Positions 26,534 to 34,954 of a DNA stretch of 64,000 bases are shown here, piece after piece; within the stretch, counting starts at the first letter, position 1, and the number at the start of each line of letters is the position of its first letter. The position numbers and the translations under genes were made by a program. The DNA is from Salsipaludibacter sp963735045 (lineage in GTDB: Bacteria > Actinomycetota > Nitriliruptoria > Nitriliruptorales > Nitriliruptoraceae): positions 186,001-250,000 of the forward strand of contig CAVTIZ010000002.1 of assembly GCA_963735045.1 (NCBI GenBank). Direction: 5' to 3'. The notes beneath the pieces are model-generated. The model was not told the DNA's origin. It saw only the letters and a list, made by a program, of their open reading frames with translations, and ran no database searches.

Positions 26534-27352
26534 TCAGGGCGGGAGCTGCTCGGCCAGGAAGGCCACGACGGTGGCGACCAGGGACGGTCCGGCGACCAGG
26601 GCCGGGTCGTCGTGGCCGGCGTCGGCCACCTCCGCCAGGTGCCCGCGGGGCCCGGCGGCCGCGTGGACCCGCCGGGACTGTGCCGGCGGCACCACCCGGT
26701 CTCCCGTTCCGACCACGACCAGGGTGGGCACGTCGAGGTCACGGATCCGGTCGACCGTGTTCCACCGGTCCCGGAGGAACCAGCGTGGGACGACCCGGTA
26801 GTGGTGGGCGGCCACGTCGGCCAGGGACGTGAATGGCGAGCGCAGGACCAGCGCCGCCGGTGGGTCGTCGGCGGCCGACTCGACCGCCACGGCCGTCCCG
26901 AGCGACTCGCCGAGGAGCACGACCCGGGTGTCGTCGAGGTCGCGGCGGGCCGCGACCCACCGTCGGGCGGCAGCGGTGTCCCGCGCCAGGCCAGTCGCCG
27001 TCGGGCGACCGGGATTGCCGCCGTACCCGCGATAGTCGACCAGCAGCACCGACGCGCCCGCGGCCGCGAGCCGGCGGGCCAGCGGGAGGCGGCCGACGCG
27101 GTTGCCCCCGTTGCCGGGCAGGACCGCGACCACCGTGCCGCGGGGGAGCCACGCGCCGTCGGTCCGGGTCGCCGGGACGAACCAGGCCACGAGGTCGAGC
27201 CCGTCGGCGGTGGTCAGGCCGGCGCGTTCCACGCCGTGCGGCACGTCCGTCGGCACGACCTGCGAGGGGAAGTACAGAAGGCGGCGCTGGCCGATCCAGG
27301 CCAGGGCGACGAATGAACCGGCCAGGACCAGCAGGACCAGGGTGGGCACCAC
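26534..27352 (-). CDS. Membrane-anchored alpha/beta hydrolase (BEM46/ABHD13-like)
   Basis: This 272-aa protein has an N-terminal membrane anchor (residues 3-20), then an alpha/beta hydrolase. The nucleophile is Ser150 in LLGESLGTA, Asp is in VVVGTGDRVVPP, and the terminal His is in VADAGHDDPA. LPGNGGNR supplies the oxyanion region, and LRSPFTSLADV with RDRWNTVDRI is characteristic of the BEM46 group. The GTG start has AGGAGG about 5 bases upstream, and a -10-like TATCGA lies at 27384-27379 on its strand. The substrate is unknown. Confidence 0.87.
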   Translation of the reverse strand: MVPTLVLLVLAGSFVALAWIGQRRLLYFPSQVVPTDVPHGVERAGLTTADGLDLVAWFVPATRTDGAWLPRGTVVAVLPGNGGNRVGRLPLARRLAAAGASVLLVDYRGYGGNPGRPTATGLARDTAAARRWVAARRDLDDTRVVLLGESLGTAVAVESAADDPPAALVLRSPFTSLADVAAHHYRVVPRWFLRDRWNTVDRIRDLDVPTLVVVGTGDRVVPPAQSRRVHAAAGPRGHLAEVADAGHDDPALVAGPSLVATVVAFLAEQLPP

Positions 27353-27508
27353 GACGTCCTCCTTCCTCCGGCGCGGCGTCGATAGTCGTGTGTGCGCTCA
27401 CCGAAAGGACCTGACCAATGGCCATGGTCCCGTCACACCACTGTCCTAGTGTCCACCACTGCTCCAGTCCACACCTGCCCCCCATCCCCCCGTCACGACA
27501 GGTTCTCC

Positions 27509-29671
27509 GTGCGCAGACCATTCACCGTTGCCGCCGTCACGGCGCTGGGCGCCCTCCTGGTCGCCCCCGTGGCACTCGCCAGCCCCGACTCCTCGTCCGT
27601 TCCCTCCGGGGCACCCGTCGAGACCGTCGCACGCGTTCGCGTGGACTCGACCCAGGCCCTCCGAGAACTCGGCGATGCCGGGTTCGACGTCGTCGACGAC
27701 GTCACCCAGGCCCCCGACGGCGCAGTCGACGCCACCGTGATCCTGCCCGGCAGCGACATCGGCGCCCTGACCGCCCGCGGTGCCCGCGTGCTGGACACGC
27801 TGCCGGCGCCGTCGCAGGCCGAACTGCGTGGGCAGCTGGCCGGCAACCGCGCACCCCTGACCACGGCCGAGAAGGCCGAGGCGAAGCCCCGCGGAGATGG
27901 TGAGCGGACGACGGGCTCCAACCGGCCGGCCCCGGTCGCCGAGGACGGCTCGCTGACGATCCTGCGGGCAGACCGCTGGACCAACCCCGACGGTGACTTC
28001 CTGTCCGTCGAGGTGCGCTCGGACGAAGGCGCCGCCGACGACATCGAGGTGACGACGGACACCGGCCAGGTGCTGGAGCTCGACCCGTTCGTCGACCGCG
28101 TCGAGACCGGGGACGTCTACCTCTACCACCGCCTGTCCGTGCCGGTCCCCACCGACGGGGTCGTGATGGAGGTCACCGCGACCTCCCCGGACGGCTCCGA
28201 GGTCACCGCCGAGACGCGCGAGTGGGCCCCGGGCGAGGTCACGGCCTTCCCGGACGGGTTCGAGTGGGGCTTCATGGACGAGGGCTACGTCGACCCGATG
28301 CAGTCCGACGCCATCGTCGAGGAGCTCGCCGCCGAGTTCCCCGACCTCGCCGAGGTCATCGACCTGCCCTACGAGACCCACGGCTACAACCTGCCGACCG
28401 GCAACGACGAGCTCCAGGCCCCCGATTCCTACCCGCACACGCCCTACACGGTGAAGGCCCTGCGCATCGGTGCGACGCGTGACGGCTCCAAGACCGGCGT
28501 CCTGATGTACGCCCAGGAGCACTCGCGCGAGTGGGTGACGTCGCTGACGGCGCTCGAGACGGCCCAGCGACTGCTGCACAACTACGGGACCGACGAGACG
28601 ACGACCGCCCTGGTCGACGACCTCGACATCTTCATCATCCCGATCGTCAACCCCGACGGGACCACGTACTCGCTCTACGACAACCGCAGCATGCGGACCA
28701 ACATGAACGTCGACGACTGCCCGTACGGCGACGACCCGACCAACGCCGGGATCAACATCAACCGCAACTTCTCGGTCGGCTCGATCTACGACGGCTACGT
28801 CGGGGCCAGCCTCGACTGCACCCGCGGCTCCAACTTCGCCGGTGACAGCGAGATCTCCGAGGCCGAGTCCAAGAACGAGGTCTACCTCACCAGCACCTAT
28901 CCCAACATCGAGTTCGCGATGAACACCCACTCCTACGGTGGGTACTTCATGTGGTCGCCGGCGTCGTACCTGCCCGACCGCACGCCGCTGCCGCGGCCGG
29001 ACTTCGCCACCGAGCAGTTCTTCTACGAGGCGTCGGAGACGATCCTGTCGCGCATCAAGGAGTTCCGCGGGACCGTGGTGTGGCCGGGTCGGACCGGTCC
29101 GGTGATCGACGTGCTGTACTCGGCGGCCGGCAACTCCGGCGACGAGCACTTCTACGACGACGAGGTCACCAGCGATCCCGAGATCTACGCCTGGGACTTC
29201 GAGGTCGGTGCGTCGCTGTGGGACGCCGAGCGCCAGCGCTGGACCGGGGCCGGTGGCTTCTGGCCGGACTTCGAGGAGGAGGGCTTCGCACAGGGCATGG
29301 AGTTCGCCAACGGCTGGTACGGGATCCTGGAGGTCGCCCGCGACTTCTCGCTCGACGACGAGGGCCCGTCCACGACGGCCAACGTCGACCAGCGCGGCAC
29401 CTACGACGGCCCGGTCGACGTGTTCTTCGACACCTCGGAGGCCGCCACCATCTACTACACCACCGACGGCTCGCGACCGACCTTCGACTCGCAGCAGGTG
29501 GTCCAGGACGGCGTCCGCGCGGGTGCCGCACCGGTGACCATCAGTGACCGTGGCACCACGATCCTGCAGTGGTTCGCGGTCGACGAGGCCGGCAACGTCG
29601 AGGGCGGGTACGACCCCGACACCAAGTCCCGCAAGGGGCTGAACCGCACGGTGGTCAAGATCCGCGGCTGA
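27509..29671 (+). CDS. Secreted M14 zinc carboxypeptidase with C-terminal beta domain
   Basis: This protein of about 720 aa starts at the GTG at 27509, just before a clean signal peptide (VAAVTALGALLVAPVALA). A GTG 117 bases earlier is less likely. A propeptide-like region covers residues 25-240. The M14 domain has zinc ligands in AQEHSREWV (HxxE) and MNTHSYGG, and a catalytic Glu in YAWDFEVG. Substrate-anchoring motifs (NPDGT, ININRNF) are present. A C-terminal domain from about 640 (IYYTTDGSRPTF, ILQWFAVDEAGN) resembles the chitobiase C-terminal/FN3-like fold. It should release C-terminal residues from extracellular peptides. A -10-like TAGTGT lies at 27447-27452. Confidence 0.93.
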   Translation: MRRPFTVAAVTALGALLVAPVALASPDSSSVPSGAPVETVARVRVDSTQALRELGDAGFDVVDDVTQAPDGAVDATVILPGSDIGALTARGARVLDTLPAPSQAELRGQLAGNRAPLTTAEKAEAKPRGDGERTTGSNRPAPVAEDGSLTILRADRWTNPDGDFLSVEVRSDEGAADDIEVTTDTGQVLELDPFVDRVETGDVYLYHRLSVPVPTDGVVMEVTATSPDGSEVTAETREWAPGEVTAFPDGFEWGFMDEGYVDPMQSDAIVEELAAEFPDLAEVIDLPYETHGYNLPTGNDELQAPDSYPHTPYTVKALRIGATRDGSKTGVLMYAQEHSREWVTSLTALETAQRLLHNYGTDETTTALVDDLDIFIIPIVNPDGTTYSLYDNRSMRTNMNVDDCPYGDDPTNAGININRNFSVGSIYDGYVGASLDCTRGSNFAGDSEISEAESKNEVYLTSTYPNIEFAMNTHSYGGYFMWSPASYLPDRTPLPRPDFATEQFFYEASETILSRIKEFRGTVVWPGRTGPVIDVLYSAAGNSGDEHFYDDEVTSDPEIYAWDFEVGASLWDAERQRWTGAGGFWPDFEEEGFAQGMEFANGWYGILEVARDFSLDDEGPSTTANVDQRGTYDGPVDVFFDTSEAATIYYTTDGSRPTFDSQQVVQDGVRAGAAPVTISDRGTTILQWFAVDEAGNVEGGYDPDTKSRKGLNRTVVKIRG

Positions 29672-29684
29672 TCCCGGCAGGACC

Positions 29685-29730
29685 ACGACGGGTGCGGCGT
29701 CCTCCCCGCGGGGGGCGCCGCACCCGTCGT
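29685..29730. terminator. Strong bidirectional hairpin terminator
   Basis: A perfect 15-bp stem (29685-29699 with 29716-29730; arm ACGACGGGTGCGGCG) encloses a loop that itself contains CCCCGCGGGG. It lies between convergent genes, without a U-tract, and could serve both strands. Confidence 0.75.
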
Positions 29731-29755
29731 CGGTGCCGGTCGTCGCGGTGCCGGG

Positions 29756-30538
29756 TCAGCCCTGCCCGTACTGCAGCGAGCCCGGCGTGGTCAGGTGCTC
29801 GCCGGTCTCCAGCCAGGTCTTGAGACCCGACAGGATCATCGGCCAGCCACCCCACAGCTCCGGTGGGGCCTCGGCCGGGAGTTCGTCGTGGACGACGGTG
29901 ACGCGGCAACTGTCACCGACCGCCTCCAGCTCCCAGGTCACCCGGGTCGTGCCCTGGGCCTCGGCGGCGTCGCTCCAGGTCGTCACCCGGGACTGGACCA
30001 GCCGGTGCGGGGGGTCGACCTCGAGGTTCTCGCCGTGTGCCAGGGGGGCGTCTGCGCCGGGATGCTCCATGGTCCAGGGCGACCCCTCGGACCAGTCCGA
30101 GTGCGTTGCGGAGCCGAAGGTGAAGGTCGCCTGCACGTCGGGGTCGGTGATCGCCTCCCAGACCCGTTCGGGCGTCGCCTTGACGTAGATCTCGAACACC
30201 TTCTCCATCGTGGTCTCCAGTCGGTCCCTGAGCCGGACCAGGCCGGTGGCCCAGGGCTCGGTGTACTTGTCGATCCAGCGGTCGTGGACCAGGCGGATCG
30301 GGACGGGGTTGAGGTGGTGGTGCTTGTTGCGACCCGACCGGCGGCTGACGACCAGGCCGGCCTCCTCCAGGACGGCGAGGTGCTTGGCGATCGCGGGACG
30401 GGTCATGTCGTGGTCGGCGACCAGTGCCGACAACGTCTGGCCGTCGGCGACGAACAGCGCGTCCAACAGGGCCCGCCGGGTCGGGTCCGCCAGCGCCCGG
30501 AACACGGCGTCGTCGGTCGGTGGCCCATCAGCGGCCAT
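29756..30538 (-). CDS. ArsR-family regulator fused to SRPBCC/AHSA1 domain
   Basis: This protein of about 260 aa combines an ArsR-type winged helix (residues about 8-90, with ALADPTRRALLDALF, MTRPAIAKHLAVLEEAGLV and the wing RRSGRNKHHHLN) with an AHSA1/SRPBCC ligand-binding domain from about residue 110 (FEIYVKATPERVWEAITDP). This fusion is a known architecture for autoregulators of small operons. It lies 28 bp downstream of the DUF1905 gene, and a perfect inverted repeat precedes that gene. An alternative GTG start at 30556 would add six residues. Confidence 0.88.
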   Translation of the reverse strand: MAADGPPTDDAVFRALADPTRRALLDALFVADGQTLSALVADHDMTRPAIAKHLAVLEEAGLVVSRRSGRNKHHHLNPVPIRLVHDRWIDKYTEPWATGLVRLRDRLETTMEKVFEIYVKATPERVWEAITDPDVQATFTFGSATHSDWSEGSPWTMEHPGADAPLAHGENLEVDPPHRLVQSRVTTWSDAAEAQGTTRVTWELEAVGDSCRVTVVHDELPAEAPPELWGGWPMILSGLKTWLETGEHLTTPGSLQYGQG

Positions 30539-30566
30539 CAGGAGTCGGCCGGCCACGGCGGCCGCG

Positions 30567-30851
30567 TCAGGACCGGCGCCGGGCGAGGTGGACCGTGACC
30601 TCGTCGCCGGCCTCCTTGCCGATCGCGGTGCGGACGTCGGCGCGGACGGCCAGTTTGTGGGTCCCGTCGCCCAGCGCCATGAAGGCGCCCTCGAAGGGAT
30701 GGTCGTCGATGGTGCCTGCCACCTTCACCAGGCCGCGGGTCCCGAAGAACTCCGCGGTCCAGTCCGTGACCAGGAAGGTCCAGCCACCGGGGGCGTCGCT
30801 GCGCTGCAGGCTGGCGGTGAAGGTGCGGTCGAGGTCGGCCATGGTCGGCAT
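30567..30851 (-). CDS. DUF1905 domain protein
   Basis: This 94-aa protein has the DUF1905 pattern WTFLVTDWTAEFFGTRG, VKVAGTIDDHPFEGAFMALGDG and IGKEAGDEVTVHLARR. The ATG at 30851 is preferred: AAGGG lies about 9 bases upstream, and earlier in-frame codons run through the operator. It is the first gene of an operon with the ArsR-SRPBCC regulator. The function is unknown. Confidence 0.85.
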   Translation of the reverse strand: MPTMADLDRTFTASLQRSDAPGGWTFLVTDWTAEFFGTRGLVKVAGTIDDHPFEGAFMALGDGTHKLAVRADVRTAIGKEAGDEVTVHLARRRS

Positions 30852-30896
30852 CACGCCGCCCTTTCGTCGGACGTCCCCGTGGCGGGACGTCCTGAT

Positions 30897-30916
30897 AGGA
30901 AACCATTTAGTTTCCT
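30897..30916. promoter_or_regulatory. ArsR-type operator, perfect inverted repeat
   Basis: AGGAAAC-N6-GTTTCCT (arms 30897-30903 and 30910-30916) is a perfect palindrome and conspicuously AT-rich for this genome. On the minus strand it lies immediately downstream of a -35-like TTGACG (30925-30920), so bound repressor would block the DUF1905-arsR promoter. It is probably the autoregulatory site. Confidence 0.75.
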
Positions 30917-30943
30917 GTTCGTCAAGGGCGATGTGGCGATGCG

Positions 30944-33118
30944 TCATGGACCGGCGGACAGCACCAGGGGCAGGACGTCACGTTCGCCGGCCTCGGTCAG
31001 GCGGTGGGCGGCGGCGACCAGGGTCCATCCGGAGTCGGTGACGGCGTCGACCAGGACGACCGGGCCGTCGGCAAGGTCGTGCACGGCGTCGGGGTCAAGC
31101 GCCAGTCCGCGCAAGGCGTTGGCGGCCTTGTGGGGCGAGTTGGCCATGCTGGACTGGGGTGGTGCGCCGACGTCGACCAGGGCGTCGACCACCGGCAGGC
31201 GTCCGAGGTCACCCAGTCGCCGCGCGACCCGGGCGGCCAGGTCACCGTGGGTTGCGGACGGGACGGGGACGAAGGCGACCGGTCGGCGGGACCACGACCA
31301 CCTCGCCAGGACCGTGGTGAGGCCGTCGACGACCTCGTCCAGGGCGGACTGGTCCAGGTCGCCCGCCACCGACGACGCCAACAGGCGATCGACCACGTCG
31401 TCCCAGCCCGATCCGTCGCCGCCGGCCAACGCGCGTCCCTGCAGGGCCCCCCGACCGGCCGCGATGCGGCCCTTCACCTCGTCCAGCCCGGACGGCCACA
31501 TCCGTCGTTGGCCCACGATGACGTCGCGGGTGCGCAGGTGCTCGCGCGCCTCGGTGATCGCCTGGTCGTCCACCTCGACGTCGGGCTGCCAACCCGTGCA
31601 GCCCTGGCAGCGGCCACAGGGCTGGGCGTCCGGGTCGTCGAGCACCTCGCCGAGGGTCTGCATCAGGCAGCGTCGGTCATCACGGCCGTCGACGAAGGAG
31701 CGCATGATGGCGTGCTCGCGGCGGCGGAGCTCGGCCAGTCGTTGGTAGTGGCCGGTGTCCAGCTCCCAGTCGACCCCGGTGCGCTGCCAGCCGGACCCGA
31801 CCTTCTCCACCGCGCCGTCCACGTCCAGCACCTTCAGCAGCAACTGCAGACGGGAGCGACGGACGTTGACGGCCCGTTCCAGCTTCGGCACCGACAGGGA
31901 GCCACCGTCCAGGGCCTCCAGCAGCGCCGAGACCTCGGACTCGCGGGGCAGCCCCGCCACGTCGAAGTGCTGCCAGATGGCTTCGTCCTTGCCGGTCGGG
32001 AGCAGCACGACCTCGGCGGTGTCGATGGCGCGTCCGGCACGACCGACCTGCTGGTACCACGACACCGGCGACGACGGGGCGCCGAGGTGGACCACGAAGG
32101 CGAGGTCGGGCTTGTCGTAGCCCATGCCCAGTGCCGACGTCGACACCACCACGTCCAGGTCGTTGGCCAGCAGCCGGTCCTCGATGGTGCGGCGACCGTC
32201 GGGATCGACGTTGGAGTTGTAGGCGGCCGCCTCCAGCCCACGTCCGGCCAGGAACGATGCGACCCGTTCGCTGTCGGCGACCGTCAGGGTGTAGACGATG
32301 CCGGCCCGGCCATGGACGGGACGGTGGCGGCGGACGAAGGCGTCCAGCCACGCCAGGCGTTGCTCGCCCCGGTCCAGGCGCACCACCGCCAGCTGCAGCG
32401 AGTCCCGCCCCAGCCGTCCCCGCAGGGTCACCACGTCCGTGTCGTCGAGGTGCGGTGCGGCGTCACCGGTGCGGGTGGCCGCGCCCGGGTCGAGCTGGCG
32501 TGCGACGTCGGTCGTCACCCGGGCGTTGGCCGTGGCCGTGCAGGCCAGCACGGGCGTGTCGTCCGCGAGGTCGGCCAGCAGGTCGGCGATCCGACGGTAG
32601 TCGGGGCGGAAGTCGTGTCCCCAGTCCGAGATGCAGTGCGCCTCGTCGACGACCAGCAGCCCGAGCCGGGCCGCCAGTGCCGGCAGGCGGTCACGGAACG
32701 ACGCGGCGTTGAGTCGTTCCGGCGAGATCAGCAGCACGTCGATCGCGTCGTCGTCGAGCTGCGCGAGGATGTCCTGCCAGTCATCCAGGTTGGTCGAGTT
32801 GATGGTCTCCGCGGCCAGTCCCAGTCGTCGTGCCGCCGCCACCTGGTCGCGCATCAGCGCGAGCAGCGGGGACACCACCAGGGTCGGGCCGGATCCCTGC
32901 TGGCGTCGCAGCGCGGTCGCGATCCAGTAGACGGCCGACTTGCCCCAGCCGGTGCGCTGGACCAGCAGGACCCGCGAGCGGTCGTCGACCAGGGCCTCGA
33001 TGGCCTCGCCCTGGTCATCACGCAGCCGGGCGTCGTCGCCAGCCAGTCGGCGCAGCAGGTCGCCGGCCCGTTGACGGGTCGTGGCGTCCCGTGACGGCGC
33101 CGAGCGGGAGGAGGTCAT
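30944..33118 (-). CDS. recQ: RecQ-family DNA helicase with C-terminal phosphoribosyltransferase-like domain
   Basis: This 724-aa protein has superfamily-2 helicase motifs: motif I QRTGWGKSAVYW, motif II VVDEAHCISDWGHDFRPDY, motif III ACTATAN, and motif VI QQVGRAGR. RecQ zinc-binding cysteines (RRCLMQTL...CGRCQGC) lie near residue 500. Instead of an HRDC domain, the last 120 residues carry FVPVPSATHGDLAARVARRLG and VVLVDAVTDSGWTLVAAA, the PRPP-binding loop pattern of type I phosphoribosyltransferases. Similar fusions occur in other actinobacterial helicases as far as I recall. The role is DNA repair or recombination. Confidence 0.9.
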   Translation of the reverse strand: MTSSRSAPSRDATTRQRAGDLLRRLAGDDARLRDDQGEAIEALVDDRSRVLLVQRTGWGKSAVYWIATALRRQQGSGPTLVVSPLLALMRDQVAAARRLGLAAETINSTNLDDWQDILAQLDDDAIDVLLISPERLNAASFRDRLPALAARLGLLVVDEAHCISDWGHDFRPDYRRIADLLADLADDTPVLACTATANARVTTDVARQLDPGAATRTGDAAPHLDDTDVVTLRGRLGRDSLQLAVVRLDRGEQRLAWLDAFVRRHRPVHGRAGIVYTLTVADSERVASFLAGRGLEAAAYNSNVDPDGRRTIEDRLLANDLDVVVSTSALGMGYDKPDLAFVVHLGAPSSPVSWYQQVGRAGRAIDTAEVVLLPTGKDEAIWQHFDVAGLPRESEVSALLEALDGGSLSVPKLERAVNVRRSRLQLLLKVLDVDGAVEKVGSGWQRTGVDWELDTGHYQRLAELRRREHAIMRSFVDGRDDRRCLMQTLGEVLDDPDAQPCGRCQGCTGWQPDVEVDDQAITEAREHLRTRDVIVGQRRMWPSGLDEVKGRIAAGRGALQGRALAGGDGSGWDDVVDRLLASSVAGDLDQSALDEVVDGLTTVLARWSWSRRPVAFVPVPSATHGDLAARVARRLGDLGRLPVVDALVDVGAPPQSSMANSPHKAANALRGLALDPDAVHDLADGPVVLVDAVTDSGWTLVAAAHRLTEAGERDVLPLVLSAGP

Positions 33119-33245
33119 GCGGGGCCTTCAGCCGAGGACGTCATCGCGACGCCACGTGCGACCGGCGCCACACCCAGCATGCCCGACCGCAGTGACCGGC
33201 GGGCCGGCCCGTGCCCGTCGTGTGGACGTTCGCGGCGCCGCGAGC

Positions 33246-34406
33246 TCAGTCGCAGGTGGCCGGGTCCACGGGCCCACGGTCGGCCTGGAGCACCACGTCC
33301 AGTTCCGACGGGGCGATGGCGTAGGCGGTCGTGGGGACGTCGGGCGCGATGGCGAAGGCGGTCGCCACCACGTTGCCGTCGAGGTCGGCGACCGGTGACC
33401 CGGAGTCGCCCTGGGCCAGTTCCGTGGCCAGGAACACGACCTCCCGGGTCGCCGGGGTCCCGTCGAGGCTGCGACCGATGGTGGTCTGGACGCGGTCGAT
33501 GCGGGCCGCGGCAACCCGGACGTCGTCCTGGCCGCCGGGGTGGCCGGCGATGACCGCCCGGCCGCCCGGTTCGGGCACGGCGCGTGGCAGCGGCGGCCGG
33601 TCGAGTCCCGGCACCCGCAGCAGGGCCAGGTCGCGCTCGTCGTCGCGCACCACGACCGTGGCCGCCAGCACCTCGTCGTCGTCGCGTCGGACGCCGACCT
33701 CGACCAGGTCGCTGACGACGTGGGCGTTGGTGACCACCACCTCCGGCTGCACCACCCAGCCGCTGCCCTCGCCCAGCACCAGCCCGCACCCACGCCCCTC
33801 GACGTTGAGGGTGGAGCGGGTCACCGTGGCGAGGACGTCGGCGTCGATGCCCAGCTCGGCCGGCGGCGGTCCCAGGTCCGGCGCCGACTGCAGCGGCCCG
33901 AGCACGTCCGGGAACGGCACCCGTGACACGGCCTGCGCGATGGTGTCGACCAACGACGGCGGCACGGGCAGCGTGTTGTCCACCAGCGCGACGACCAGCG
34001 ACCCGCGGACCTGGCGGGCGGCCACCCCGGGGATGTCGGCGGCCGCCGGTGCCAGGATCCAGACCACGGCGACCAGCCCCGCCAGTCCGACCGCCCCACC
34101 CGCCAGCCGGTCCGGTCCGCCCAGTGGCGTGTTCTCCACGGCCCGCCGCAGGCTGCGCCCCAGCGCCGAGCCCAGGGCGGCGCCGATCCACACCGTCAGG
34201 CCCAGCACCACCGCTGCCAGGACCACGCGATTGGGGCCCGACGGGGTGTCGACGCGCTCCAGGACCAGCGGCACGGTGATCGTCGCGGCGACCACGCCGA
34301 CGGCCAGCCCGATCCACCCCGACAGGCGGGCCAGCAGCCCCATGCGCAGCCCGACCGTGACGGCCGACACGGCCACCAGCACCAGCACGACGTCGAGCAG
34401 GTTCAC
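33246..34406 (-). CDS. MarP-like membrane serine protease (CvpA + trypsin domain)
   Basis: This 386-aa protein has four N-terminal membrane segments in a CvpA-like arrangement (residues about 1-125), then an extracytoplasmic chymotrypsin-fold protease. The triad is His229 (TNAHVV), Asp259 (ERDLALL) and Ser335 (GDSGSP). This matches Mycobacterium tuberculosis MarP, a periplasmic protease needed for acid resistance. Whether it has that role here is inference. It lies upstream of the RecQ gene on the same strand with a 127-bp gap. Confidence 0.92.
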   Translation of the reverse strand: MNLLDVVLVLVAVSAVTVGLRMGLLARLSGWIGLAVGVVAATITVPLVLERVDTPSGPNRVVLAAVVLGLTVWIGAALGSALGRSLRRAVENTPLGGPDRLAGGAVGLAGLVAVVWILAPAAADIPGVAARQVRGSLVVALVDNTLPVPPSLVDTIAQAVSRVPFPDVLGPLQSAPDLGPPPAELGIDADVLATVTRSTLNVEGRGCGLVLGEGSGWVVQPEVVVTNAHVVSDLVEVGVRRDDDEVLAATVVVRDDERDLALLRVPGLDRPPLPRAVPEPGGRAVIAGHPGGQDDVRVAAARIDRVQTTIGRSLDGTPATREVVFLATELAQGDSGSPVADLDGNVVATAFAIAPDVPTTAYAIAPSELDVVLQADRGPVDPATCD

Positions 34407-34452
34407 GACGGCAGGGCGCCGGTCGCGGCGTGGGGTGTCGGATCGGGCATGG

Positions 34453-34821
34453 TCACCCCAACGAGATCGCGCGACCGCTGGCCAGGGCCTCCACGATGGT
34501 GGCGGCGCCCACGATCGTGGCGCCGTCGATCATGTCGTCGCCGGTGATGCCGCGGGCGGTGGCGCAGGCCGAGCAGGCCCAGATCTCGCCGCCGTTGTCG
34601 ACCAGGTTGGCCACCAGGTCGGCCAGCGCCGGGGTCCCGTCGGCCTCGACCTCGTCGTGGCGCGAGGTCGCGTTGTGCACGCCGTCGATGGTGCAGACCA
34701 CGATCGCCCGGTGGCCCGACACCGCGGCCGTGGCCGCGGCGATGAACGGGACGGTGGCGCGCTCGGCCTCCTCGGCATGGTGCGAGCACACGAACAGGAG
34801 CGGTTCGTCGGTCTGTGGCAC
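34453..34821 (-). CDS. DsrE/DsrF-like family protein
   Basis: This 122-aa protein from the GTG at 34821 (GAGGAA 8 bases upstream) matches the DsrE fold: PLLFVCSHHAEEAERATVPF, AIVVCTIDGVH and ALADLVANLVDNGGEIWACSACATARGI. The cysteines in WACSAC are where the family often has its reactive Cys. Members take part in sulfur relay or are peroxiredoxin-like; the exact role is unknown. It lies 46 bp upstream of the MarP-like gene. Confidence 0.82.
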   Translation of the reverse strand: MPQTDEPLLFVCSHHAEEAERATVPFIAAATAAVSGHRAIVVCTIDGVHNATSRHDEVEADGTPALADLVANLVDNGGEIWACSACATARGITGDDMIDGATIVGAATIVEALASGRAISLG

Positions 34822-34954
34822 GGCGGGTTCCTCGGTCGGCGCGGACGGGCCGTCCGGGGCCACGCACGGGTGGCCGCCGGACCGCACCGACGGTACTCAG
34901 CCGCCCACCCCGACCCGACACCGGCTCCCGGCACCCGGCCGGACGTGGTGGCGC

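Noticed and set aside
27446..29686. A 746-codon open frame on the minus strand
   Set aside because: Antisense to the M14 carboxypeptidase, which has a signal peptide and full catalytic motifs.
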